A DNA stretch of 64,000 nucleotides, from assembly GCF_003202235.1 (NCBI RefSeq), contig NZ_MASU01000002.1, positions 62,001 to 126,000 of the forward strand. The letters run 5' to 3'. The translations under genes and the position numbers were made by a program. Within the stretch, counting starts at the first letter, position 1; every line of letters starts with the position of its first letter. Positions 24,407 to 31,072 of the stretch are shown in pieces. This stretch comes from Prauserella flavalba (lineage in GTDB: Bacteria; Actinomycetota; Actinomycetes; Mycobacteriales; Pseudonocardiaceae). The notes beneath the pieces are model-generated. The model had not been told where the DNA came from. It ran no database searches and saw only the letters and a program-made list of their open reading frames with translations.

Positions 24407-25195
24407 TCAAGCCTGCGAAAGGAACGGGCAGCCGACGAGCCTGCGCAGTTCCATCGCGAGCTGGGGCTGGCTGTCGATCGCCTTGGAGAAGGCCAGCCGC
24501 ACGTCGTGGTCGCCGTAGCAGGACTCGACGCGCAGCCGCAGGCCGTAGCGGTCGAGCCCGAGTGGGCGGATGCGGCCGTCGCGAAGCTCCTCGGGCAGGT
24601 GCCTCGCGAGCTGCCCCACCACGTCGGCGTGCGCGGTCTCCAGGTGGCGGAGCCACTGCTCCTCGTACCGGCAGAACGGGTCGGCCTTGGCTGAGCTGAA
24701 GCTCTGCGCGCTCAGCGAGTGGGTGCCCTCGGAGTCGGCGAGCACGATGGACGCCGGGTTGAGGCGGAGGACGGCGACGCCGTGGCCGACGTCGAGCAGG
24801 CGCGGGTCGGGGCGCGTGCCTGCGATGGAGACCGCGCGGGCCCTCGCGGCGCGCTCGTCGAGCGGACGCAGCCAGCCGGTGATCCAGAGCAGGCCCCTGA
24901 TCGGCTCGCGCAGGTCGACCGGCGCCTGGTCGGCGAGCTCGATCATCATCGCGAGCTCGCCGCTGTCCGCGGCGCGGGCCGAGGTGACGATCGGGTGGTC
25001 GTCGGGCAGCAGCACGCTGACGCTTCCGCTGGCGTGCACGTGCTGCAGGACGGGGACCACGCGCTCGTCGTCGGCGGCCCTGCGGTCGAGGGCGGGCATG
25101 AGGATCGCCGGTCCGTTGCGCAGCGCGATGGTCTTGGCTCGCTCGGCGGGCTGCGGGGCCTGCGGCCGGCGGGTCTGTTGTGTCTCGGTCACCAC
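24407..25195 (-). CDS. DUF2470 domain protein, probable heme/iron-linked
   Basis: 262 residues, soluble. The N-terminal part contains a split-barrel-like flavin/heme-binding type region (GSVSVLLPDDHPIVTSARAADSG, then RGLLWITGWLRPLD), and the C-terminal 80 residues form a DUF2470 module with EEQWLRHLETAHADVVGQLARHL and GLDRYGLRLRVESC. DUF2470 is joined to heme-utilisation proteins such as HugZ. An IdeR box lies 12 bp before the start, so expression should rise in iron starvation. A role in heme-iron handling is inferred from domain and operator together. Confidence 0.82.
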   Translation of the reverse strand: MVTETQQTRRPQAPQPAERAKTIALRNGPAILMPALDRRAADDERVVPVLQHVHASGSVSVLLPDDHPIVTSARAADSGELAMMIELADQAPVDLREPIRGLLWITGWLRPLDERAARARAVSIAGTRPDPRLLDVGHGVAVLRLNPASIVLADSEGTHSLSAQSFSSAKADPFCRYEEQWLRHLETAHADVVGQLARHLPEELRDGRIRPLGLDRYGLRLRVESCYGDHDVRLAFSKAIDSQPQLAMELRRLVGCPFLSQA

Positions 25196-25206
25196 TCACC
25201 TCCAAC

Positions 25207-25225
25207 TTAGGTGAGGCTAACCTTT
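25207..25225 (-). promoter_or_regulatory. IdeR/DtxR iron box before the DUF2470 gene
   Basis: TTAGGTGAGGCTAACCTTT matches 16 of 19 consensus positions. It sits between the divergent DUF2470 and LysE-type genes, 12 bp from the DUF2470 start codon, the classic position for iron-dependent repression of that gene. Confidence 0.8.
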
Positions 25226-25269
25226 TTTCTTGATCGGGGGAAGGTGCTCTTCCGGGTAGGCTCCTTCAC

Positions 25270-25902
25270 ATGGCCTGGTCACAGCTCCTTCCCTTCGCCG
25301 GCGTGGTGTTGCTGGGAGCGATGTCGCCGGGGCCCGATTTCGCCGTCGTGCTGCGGCACTCCGCCGTCGGCGGGCGCGTCTCCGGCATGGGCGCGGCCCT
25401 CGGCGTCGCCACGGGGATCCTCGTGTGGTCGGTGGTCGCCGCCGTCGGCGTCGCCGGCCTGCTGGCCGCCTCGGCCGTGGCGTTCACGGTCGTCAAGCTC
25501 GCCGGGGCGGCCTACCTGCTCTACCTCGGTGGCAAGGCGCTATGGGCGGCCCGCCGCGGTACGGCCGGGCAACCGGAGCAGCCCGCCGCGCCCCCGGATC
25601 CCCGGAGGGCCTTCCGTGACGGCCTGCTGTGCAACGTGCTCAACCCGAAGTGCGCGGTGTTCTTCGTCGCGCTCGTCCCGCAGTTCCTGCCCGCCGACCC
25701 GACGGTCGCGGACACCGTGCTGACGGCGGCGATCCCCGTGGTGCTCACGGCGCTGTGGTTCGGCGTCGTGGCCAACGTGGTCGGTGCGATGCGCAGGCTG
25801 CTGGCGATCCCGCGCGTGCGCAGGGCGCTCGACGCGGTCACCGGCACGCTGCTGGTCGCGGTCGGCGTGCGGCTCGCGGCGCAGGCGCGCACGGTACCTT
25901 GA
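25270..25902 (+). CDS. LysE/RhtB family amino-acid exporter
   Basis: 210 residues, six hydrophobic helices. N-terminal LGAMSPGPDFAVVLRHSAVGG is the family signature, followed by LAGAAYLLYLGGKALWAA and FRDGLLCNVLNPKCAVFFVALVPQF. Family members export amino acids or homoserine lactones by proton exchange. Substrate not readable. Divergent from the iron-box-controlled DUF2470 gene; the same box could touch its promoter, but it is about 45 bp from this start. Confidence 0.92.
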   Translation: MAWSQLLPFAGVVLLGAMSPGPDFAVVLRHSAVGGRVSGMGAALGVATGILVWSVVAAVGVAGLLAASAVAFTVVKLAGAAYLLYLGGKALWAARRGTAGQPEQPAAPPDPRRAFRDGLLCNVLNPKCAVFFVALVPQFLPADPTVADTVLTAAIPVVLTALWFGVVANVVGAMRRLLAIPRVRRALDAVTGTLLVAVGVRLAAQARTVP

Positions 25903-25968
25903 CCTCGTTGAGGCGTCCGGTGGACGGCCACTGTCGTCCTGATTTCGGACGCTACTAGCGTGTGTCTC

Positions 25969-26835
25969 GTGTCAAGCGCTGTGGAACTCACGCCCCCCGG
26001 CCCTCGTGGAATCCCTCCGCTGTTCGCGCGGCTGGTCGATGACTCGGCACTGTTCCCTCCCGGCGACGCCACGATGCCGGAGGCACTGAAGGGTCACTTC
26101 GAGACGCGGGCCGGTGAGCACGCCGGTGTGCTCGGGGTGTTCCTGTGCCAGGCGTCCCGGCTGCCCGAGCTGATCACCGAGCTGATCAAGATCAAGCCGA
26201 AGGAGCCGCTGCCCTTTTCACTGATCATCGACACCGGCCTCGGCGGGGTGCCCAAGGCGATCTCCATCGTCGAGTCCCGCAACGAGCTGCTCGCGCTGAA
26301 GATGGTGGAGATGCCCGCGCCGTCGGACGTCGACGAAGTGTGGCTCGAGCGGGTGTCGGAGTTCGTGCCGGAGGACGTGGTCCGCGTCGTCGAGCCGCGC
26401 AGGGGCGTCGGCTGGCTCGACGGCGTCCGCAAGGTGATCGAGCACGGCAGCTGGCCGAAGATCAGGTGCGGCGGGTTGTCCAGGGAGAACTTCCCCAGCG
26501 TCGACGAGGTCGCCGACTTCCTCTCCGTGGTGAGCAGCTTCTCCGGCGCGGCGTTCAAGGCCACCAACAGCCTGCATCGCGCCGTTCGGCACGTGGACGC
26601 AGAGAGCGGCTTCGAGCACCACGGGTTCCTCAACCTGCTCGTGGCCTCCGCGAGGTGCCTTTCCGGCGGCAACGTGCGCGACGCGCTCGCGTCGACCGAC
26701 GGTGAGGCCCTGGCGAGTGAGGCCGCCGAGCTGTCGGACGAGGCGGCGAAGGCCGTCAGAGCCGTGTTCGCGTCGTACGCCTCGGCCACCTTCGACGAGC
26801 CGATCGCGGATCTGAAGGGCCTGGGCCTGTTGTGA
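25969..26835 (+). CDS. Conserved protein of unknown function upstream of IclR-type regulator
   Basis: 288 residues from the GTG at 25969 (GTG at 25960 also possible). Soluble, no signal or membrane segments. Distinct segments are PPLFARLVDDSALFPPGDA at the N-terminus, SLIIDTGLGGVPKAI, and the late KATNSLHRAVRH plus HHGFLNLLVAS. The pattern of alternating strands and helices suggests a TIM-barrel-like fold, but I do not recognise the family with certainty. Its stop overlaps the start of the regulator gene by 4 bp, so the two are translationally coupled and probably work together. Confidence 0.7.
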   Translation: MSSAVELTPPGPRGIPPLFARLVDDSALFPPGDATMPEALKGHFETRAGEHAGVLGVFLCQASRLPELITELIKIKPKEPLPFSLIIDTGLGGVPKAISIVESRNELLALKMVEMPAPSDVDEVWLERVSEFVPEDVVRVVEPRRGVGWLDGVRKVIEHGSWPKIRCGGLSRENFPSVDEVADFLSVVSSFSGAAFKATNSLHRAVRHVDAESGFEHHGFLNLLVASARCLSGGNVRDALASTDGEALASEAAELSDEAAKAVRAVFASYASATFDEPIADLKGLGLL

Positions 26836-27464
26836 GCAGGGAGAGCTCGCTGACCTTGGATCGCGGGCTCGCCCTGTTGCAGGCCGTGGCCGACGCCGGA
26901 GGCGAGGCGGCCACCATCTCGGAGCTGGCGGCGGCCATCGGCACGAGCAGGCCCGCGGTGTACCGGCTCCTCGTGCCGCTCGCGGAACGGGGGCTGGTGT
27001 GGCGCGACGGCAGCAAGGTCAGGCTCGGCGCCGGTGTGCTGCGGCTGGCCGGGCAGATGCTGCCCCAGCTGAGGGAGGCCGCCCAGCCGGTGTTGAGGGA
27101 GCTCGCCGAGACCGGCGGCACCACCGCGCACCTCTCCGTTGCGGAGGGCGACCAGCTGCAGGTGATCGCCGTCGCGGAGCCGTCGTGGACGGCGCTGCAC
27201 GTGGCGTACCGCATCGGCAGCAGGCATCCCGTCTCGCGCGGAGCCGCGGGCAAGGCGCTGGCGCTGCGGGCGAAGGGCAGAGGCTGGGCGGTGGCCTCGG
27301 GGGAGCCGCAGCCGGGCACGTACGGGCTGGCCGCGCCGGTGCGCGGGGTGCTGGGCCTGCGGGCGACCGTCGGCGTGGTGTCGCTGGAGCCGCTCGAGCA
27401 CGCGACGGTGGGGCCGAGGGTCGTGGAGGCGGCGGCCGCTCTGGCGACGGTCCTGAAGGGCTAG
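26832..27464 (+). CDS. IclR-family transcriptional regulator
   Basis: 210 residues, shorter than the usual 250. N-terminal winged helix: LDRGLALLQAVADAGGEATISELAAAIGTSRPAVYRLLVPL. The effector domain is recognisable (TTAHLSVAEGDQLQVIAVAEPSW, HPVSRGAAGKALAL) but trimmed in the region between the two conserved blocks. Coupled by a GTGA overlap to the upstream gene of unknown function, its likely target or partner. Confidence 0.87.
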   Translation: MSRESSLTLDRGLALLQAVADAGGEAATISELAAAIGTSRPAVYRLLVPLAERGLVWRDGSKVRLGAGVLRLAGQMLPQLREAAQPVLRELAETGGTTAHLSVAEGDQLQVIAVAEPSWTALHVAYRIGSRHPVSRGAAGKALALRAKGRGWAVASGEPQPGTYGLAAPVRGVLGLRATVGVVSLEPLEHATVGPRVVEAAAALATVLKG

Positions 27465-27470
27465 GCGCGC

Positions 27471-27515
27471 GCTGAACAACCGCTGCCTACTGCGCTACGG
27501 GCGGGGTCGTTCAGC
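27471..27515. terminator. Inverted repeat between convergent genes
   Basis: GCTGAACAACC (27471-27481) and GGTCGTTCAGC (27505-27515) pair in 10 of 11 positions around a 23-base loop, in the gap between the IclR-type and UPF0016 genes. No T tract; a weak two-way terminator at best. Confidence 0.4.
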
Positions 27516-27521
27516 ACACTC

Positions 27522-28124
27522 CTAGCCGAGCAGGGCCGAGCCGAGCGCGAACACCGAGAAGGCGGCGAACACGAACCCGGCGCCGCGCTGGAGCAGGCGG
27601 GGACGCAGCCTGCTGCGGATCTTGCCGCCCAGGAATACCGCGAGCGCGGCGACGGCCACCAGGCCGAGGAACGCGCCGAGCCCGACCGCCACCGGCTGGC
27701 CGTAGCGGGCGGCGAGGCCGGCGGTGGCGAGCTGCGAGGCGTCGCCCCACTCGGCGGTGAAGAGCACCGCGAACGACGTGAGCGCGGCGCGGTGGAACGG
27801 CACCGGGGCCTTGCCGGAGCGGGCGGCGTCCTGCCCGGAGTCCTCGCCCTGGCGGAAGCCCTCGCGCAGCAGCATGGCGGCGCCCACGCCGAAGAGAACG
27901 CCGACGACGAGCGAGACGACCCGATCGGGAAGCAGGGTGAGCACACTGCCGAACGCGACCGCGATCACGGCCTGCACGGCGAACGCGACGGATACGCCCG
28001 TGAGCACCGCACGCGCCCGGTAACGCGTGGTCAGCACCAGCGTCGCCACCATGGTCTTGTCCGGCAGCTCCACGGCCATGACCAGCGCGAACGTCGCGAT
28101 GAAGGCTAGCAGCGCGGAGGACAT
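27522..28124 (-). CDS. UPF0016 (TMEM165/GDT1-like) divalent cation transporter
   Basis: 200 residues, six transmembrane helices in two homologous halves. Each half carries the E-x-(G/P)-D-(K/A)-(T/S) signature: VELPDKTMVATLVLTTRY and AEWGDASQLATAGLAARYG. Bacterial relatives such as MneA/MntX export manganese; others handle calcium. A Lys/Gln-rich cytoplasmic loop (EGFRQGEDSGQDAARSGK) separates the halves. No manganese riboswitch (yybP-ykoY type) is evident in the leader. Divergent from cydA. Confidence 0.9.
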   Translation of the reverse strand: MSSALLAFIATFALVMAVELPDKTMVATLVLTTRYRARAVLTGVSVAFAVQAVIAVAFGSVLTLLPDRVVSLVVGVLFGVGAAMLLREGFRQGEDSGQDAARSGKAPVPFHRAALTSFAVLFTAEWGDASQLATAGLAARYGQPVAVGLGAFLGLVAVAALAVFLGGKIRSRLRPRLLQRGAGFVFAAFSVFALGSALLG

Positions 28125-28294
28125 CGGAAATTCTCACCCCTTTTCTTCTTCCACGATAAAGGGGGAGTTCGTAAATGCCTAGCTGATGGGGATTGCGAAT
28201 TGTCCTTTTCGGTGTCGGACCAACAATTTCCAGGCGTGTCTCATCATTTTCTTCGGCGGGCCGAAAAGAAATTCGCGGCGCGCCCTCGATTCCG

Positions 28295-28314
28295 GTTGGG
28301 ACCAACGTCCCATG
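28295..28314 (+). promoter_or_regulatory. DevR/DosR-like box upstream of cydA
   Basis: GTTGGGACCAACGTCCCATG has the palindromic core GGGAC-N4-GTCCC of the mycobacterial DosR consensus (TTSGGGACTWWAGTCCCSAA), with weaker outer bases. It lies 58 bp before the cydA start. A DevS/DevR-like pair is encoded just after the cyd genes. Site is seen; binding inferred. Confidence 0.6.
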
Positions 28315-28371
28315 CAGGTCGGGACCAGGGGACCTGACGGTGAAGGGGCCGACGGGAGGAGAGTCGGACTC

Positions 28372-29871
28372 GTGGAGGTCCTGGATCTGGCGCGGTGGCA
28401 GTTCGGCATCACGACCGTCTACCACTTTCTTATGGTGCCGCTCACAATCGGTCTGTCGATTCTGGTCGCGGGTATGCAGACCGCGTGGGTGCGCACCGGT
28501 AACGAGCGCTACCTGAAGATGACGAAGTTCTGGGGCAAGCTGCTGCTCGTCAACTTTGCGATGGGTGTGGTCACCGGCATCGTCCAGGAGTTCCAGTTCG
28601 GCATGAACTGGAGTGCGTACTCGCGCTTCGTCGGCGACGTGTTCGGGGCGCCGCTGGCGATGGAGGGCCTGGTCGCCTTCTTCGTCGAGTCGACGTTCCT
28701 CGGGCTGTGGATCTTCGGCTGGGACCGGCTGCCGAAGCGGGTGCACCTGGCGTGCGTGTGGGCGTTCTCGCTGGCCACGGTGGCTTCGGCCTACTTCATC
28801 CTGGCGGCTAACTCGTGGATGCAGCACCCGGTGGGCGCCGAGTTCGTCGACGGCAAGCCCACGATGACCTCGATCTGGGCGGTGCTGACCAACAACACCG
28901 CGCTCGCCGCGATCCCGCACACGATCGCGGGCACGTTCTCGGTCTCGGCGGCCTTCCTCGTGGGCATCGCCGCGTGGCGGCTGTGGCGCAAGCGGCGTGA
29001 GCGGGACGAGGACCGGCAGGTGTGGCGCTCGTCGCTCAAGCTCGGTGCGTGGACCGGGGTTGTCGCCTTCGCCGCGCTGGCGATCACCGGCGACGTGCAG
29101 GGCAAGCTGATGTTCGAGCAGCAGCCGATGAAGATGGCCTCGGCGGAGGCGTTGTGCCACACGGAGCAGCCCGCGAGCTTCTCGATCCTCGCGGTGGGGG
29201 ACGTCAGGGACGCCAACTGCGAGAACGTGAAGACGTTCTCGGTGCCCGCGCTGCTGTCGTTCCTCGCGCACAACGACTTCGACACCGAGGTCAAGGGCAT
29301 CGAGGACCTGGTCGGCGAATACCAGGAGCGGTACGGCACGCACTACCCGGACGACCCGGCGCTCGGTGAGCTCGCGGGCCAGCCGATCGACTACGTGCCC
29401 AACCTGCCGGTGACCTACTGGGGCTTCCGGATCATGATCGGCTTCGGCGGGCTCTCGGCCGCGTTCGGAGTGCTCGCGCTGTGGCTGACGCGCAAGGATC
29501 GAATCCCGGACACGAAGTGGTTCCCCCGCGCGGCACTGCTGAGCATCGCGACGCCGTTCATCGCCAACAGCGCCGGCTGGATCTTCACGGAGATGGGGCG
29601 CCAGCCGTTCGTGGTGGTGCCCAACCCGACGGGCGTGGACGGCGTCTGGATGTTCACCGCGCAGGCCGTGTCGAACGTGTCGACGGGTGAGGTGTGGACA
29701 TCGCTGATCTCGCTGACGGCGCTGTACGCGGTGCTGGCGGTGGTGGAGGTGTACCTGATCGCCAAGTACGTCCGCGGCGGTGTCGAGGGAGTGATGCCGC
29801 CGAAGAAACCGGACGACGAGGGAGAGGGTCCGGACAAAACCGACGACGACGCACTCGCGTTCGCCTACTGA
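28372..29871 (+). CDS. cydA: Cytochrome bd ubiquinol/menaquinol oxidase subunit I
   Basis: 499 residues from the GTG at 28372, picked for the GGGAGGA site 11 bp upstream; the open frame extends further 5' without one. Subunit I binds hemes b558, b595 and d and oxidises quinol. Heme ligand His18 (TTVYHFLMV) matches E. coli His19; the MEGLVAFFVEST helix carries conserved Glu, and the GRQPF motif is present. The Q loop is of the short, actinobacterial type. High oxygen affinity lets the cell respire in microaerobic conditions. Head of a cydA-small ORF-cydB-cydDC operon, with a DevR-like box before it. Confidence 0.96.
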   Translation: MEVLDLARWQFGITTVYHFLMVPLTIGLSILVAGMQTAWVRTGNERYLKMTKFWGKLLLVNFAMGVVTGIVQEFQFGMNWSAYSRFVGDVFGAPLAMEGLVAFFVESTFLGLWIFGWDRLPKRVHLACVWAFSLATVASAYFILAANSWMQHPVGAEFVDGKPTMTSIWAVLTNNTALAAIPHTIAGTFSVSAAFLVGIAAWRLWRKRRERDEDRQVWRSSLKLGAWTGVVAFAALAITGDVQGKLMFEQQPMKMASAEALCHTEQPASFSILAVGDVRDANCENVKTFSVPALLSFLAHNDFDTEVKGIEDLVGEYQERYGTHYPDDPALGELAGQPIDYVPNLPVTYWGFRIMIGFGGLSAAFGVLALWLTRKDRIPDTKWFPRAALLSIATPFIANSAGWIFTEMGRQPFVVVPNPTGVDGVWMFTAQAVSNVSTGEVWTSLISLTALYAVLAVVEVYLIAKYVRGGVEGVMPPKKPDDEGEGPDKTDDDALAFAY

Positions 29872-29885
29872 GGAGGAGGGAAACG

Positions 29886-30062
29886 ATGTTCGGGTTCCGT
29901 AGGCAACCCCCCACCCTCCCTGGGGGGCGACCCCGCTGCCAGCCTACCCAGTTCGAAGGTATCCACGGGGGCTTGCCAGCAATTTGTGGACAACTCGGGC
30001 TGTTGTGCACAACTTGGGGAAATCTGGTTTCACCTGAAACATCGGTCGGAGGGCCGCGCTGA
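29886..30062 (+). CDS. Small ORF between cydA and cydB, coupled to cydB
   Basis: 58 codons with a near-ideal GGAGGG ribosome site 8 bp after the cydA stop and a stop codon overlapping the cydB ATG (TGATG). The peptide (MFGFRRQPPTLPGGRPRC, then LPAICGQLGLLCTTWGN) has a basic start and one moderately hydrophobic stretch with three Cys, but not a clear transmembrane helix like CydX. It may be a true small subunit, or a translated spacer that brings ribosomes to cydB. No family recognised. Confidence 0.5.
   Translation: MFGFRRQPPTLPGGRPRCQPTQFEGIHGGLPAICGQLGLLCTTWGNLVSPETSVGGPR
29984..30012. other. Pair of DnaA-box-like sequences between cydA and cydB
   Basis: TTGTGGACAA (minus strand TTGTCCACA, the actinomycete DnaA box) and the palindrome TTGTGCACAA stand 19 bp apart inside the small ORF. 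A weaker TATCCACGG precedes them. Two boxes are far too few for an origin; they may titrate DnaA or be chance. Confidence 0.45.
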
Positions 30063-31072
30063 TGGACCTCGAGACGATCTGGTTCTGCATCGTCGCCCTC
30101 TTCTTCGCCGGGTACCTCTTCCTCGAGGGGTTCGACTTCGGCGTCGGCATGCTGCTGCCGATCCTGGGCCGCGACAACACCGAGCGCCGCGTCATGATCA
30201 ACACGATCGGGCCGGTGTGGGACGGCAACGAGGTGTGGCTCATCGTGGCAGGCGGCGCGATGTTCGCCGCTTTCCCCGCCTGGTACGCGGGCCTGTTCTC
30301 GGCGGTCTACCTGCCGCTGCTGCTCGTCCTGCTCGCCCTGATCGGACGCGGGGTCGCGTTCGAGTACCGCGGCAAGGTCGACTCCGTCCGCTGGCGGCGC
30401 AACTGGGACCGCGTGATCATGATCGGCTCATGGATCCCGCCGTTCGGCGTCGGACTGCTGCTCACCACCTCGGTGCTCGGCCTGCCACTTGACGCCGACG
30501 GCAACCGCGTCGGCACGGCGTTCGAGTCCGTCCGCTGGGACACCGTGCTCGGCGGGCTCGCCGTCGTCGGCTTCTCGCTCGTCCACGGCGCCGCGTTCCT
30601 CGCGCTCAAGACCGACGGCGACATCCGGCAACGCGCCCGGCGTCTCGCCGTCCGCATCCTGCCCGTCGCGTTGCTGCCCGCGGTCGCCCTGATGCTGCTG
30701 GTGCAGTGGCGCGAAGGGTCGGCGTGGACCCTCGTCCCGCTCGCCGTCTCGGCCACCGCCGCCTTCGTCGCGTGGTGGCGCCTGTCCCTTGGCCGCGAGG
30801 GGCAGGGCTTCGCGGCGCTCGGCGTGGTCATCGTGTCGGCCGCGGTGGTGCTGTTCGGCGCCCTCTACCCCGGCGTGCTGCCGTCCACACTGGACGCCGC
30901 GAACTCGCTGACCGTCGACAACGCCTCATCCAGCCCCTACACGCTCACGGTCATGAGCTGGGTCGCGCTCTTCGGCGCACCGGCCGTGCTCGTCTACCAG
31001 GGCTGGACCTACTGGGTGTTCCGCAAGCGCATCAGCACCCAGCACATCCCGAAGGTGCACGTGCCCCGATGA
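30062..31072 (+). CDS. cydB: Cytochrome bd oxidase subunit II
   Basis: 336 residues, eight to nine transmembrane helices. N-terminal FFAGYLFLEGFDFGVGMLLP and GPVWDGNEVWLIVAGGAMFAAFP are the family blocks, and RGVAFEYRGK follows. Subunit II stabilises the heme-bearing subunit I in the membrane. The start overlaps the stop of the preceding small ORF, and the stop overlaps the start of cydDC (ATGA), so cydB is translated in a coupled chain. Confidence 0.96.
   Translation: MDLETIWFCIVALFFAGYLFLEGFDFGVGMLLPILGRDNTERRVMINTIGPVWDGNEVWLIVAGGAMFAAFPAWYAGLFSAVYLPLLLVLLALIGRGVAFEYRGKVDSVRWRRNWDRVIMIGSWIPPFGVGLLLTTSVLGLPLDADGNRVGTAFESVRWDTVLGGLAVVGFSLVHGAAFLALKTDGDIRQRARRLAVRILPVALLPAVALMLLVQWREGSAWTLVPLAVSATAAFVAWWRLSLGREGQGFAALGVVIVSAAVVLFGALYPGVLPSTLDAANSLTVDNASSSPYTLTVMSWVALFGAPAVLVYQGWTYWVFRKRISTQHIPKVHVPR

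Noticed and set aside
27482-27504. tRNA-like D-arm sequence (GTAGCGCAGTAGGCAGCG on the minus strand)
   Set aside because: No anticodon arm, T arm or acceptor pairing follows, and it is only the loop of a weak inverted repeat.
28125-28371. Manganese riboswitch (yybP-ykoY) before the UPF0016 gene
   Set aside because: The conserved loop motifs could not be found on the minus-strand leader.
29950-30020. Replication origin between cydA and cydB
   Set aside because: Only two or three DnaA-box-like sites, no AT-rich unwinding region and no dnaA or dnaN nearby.
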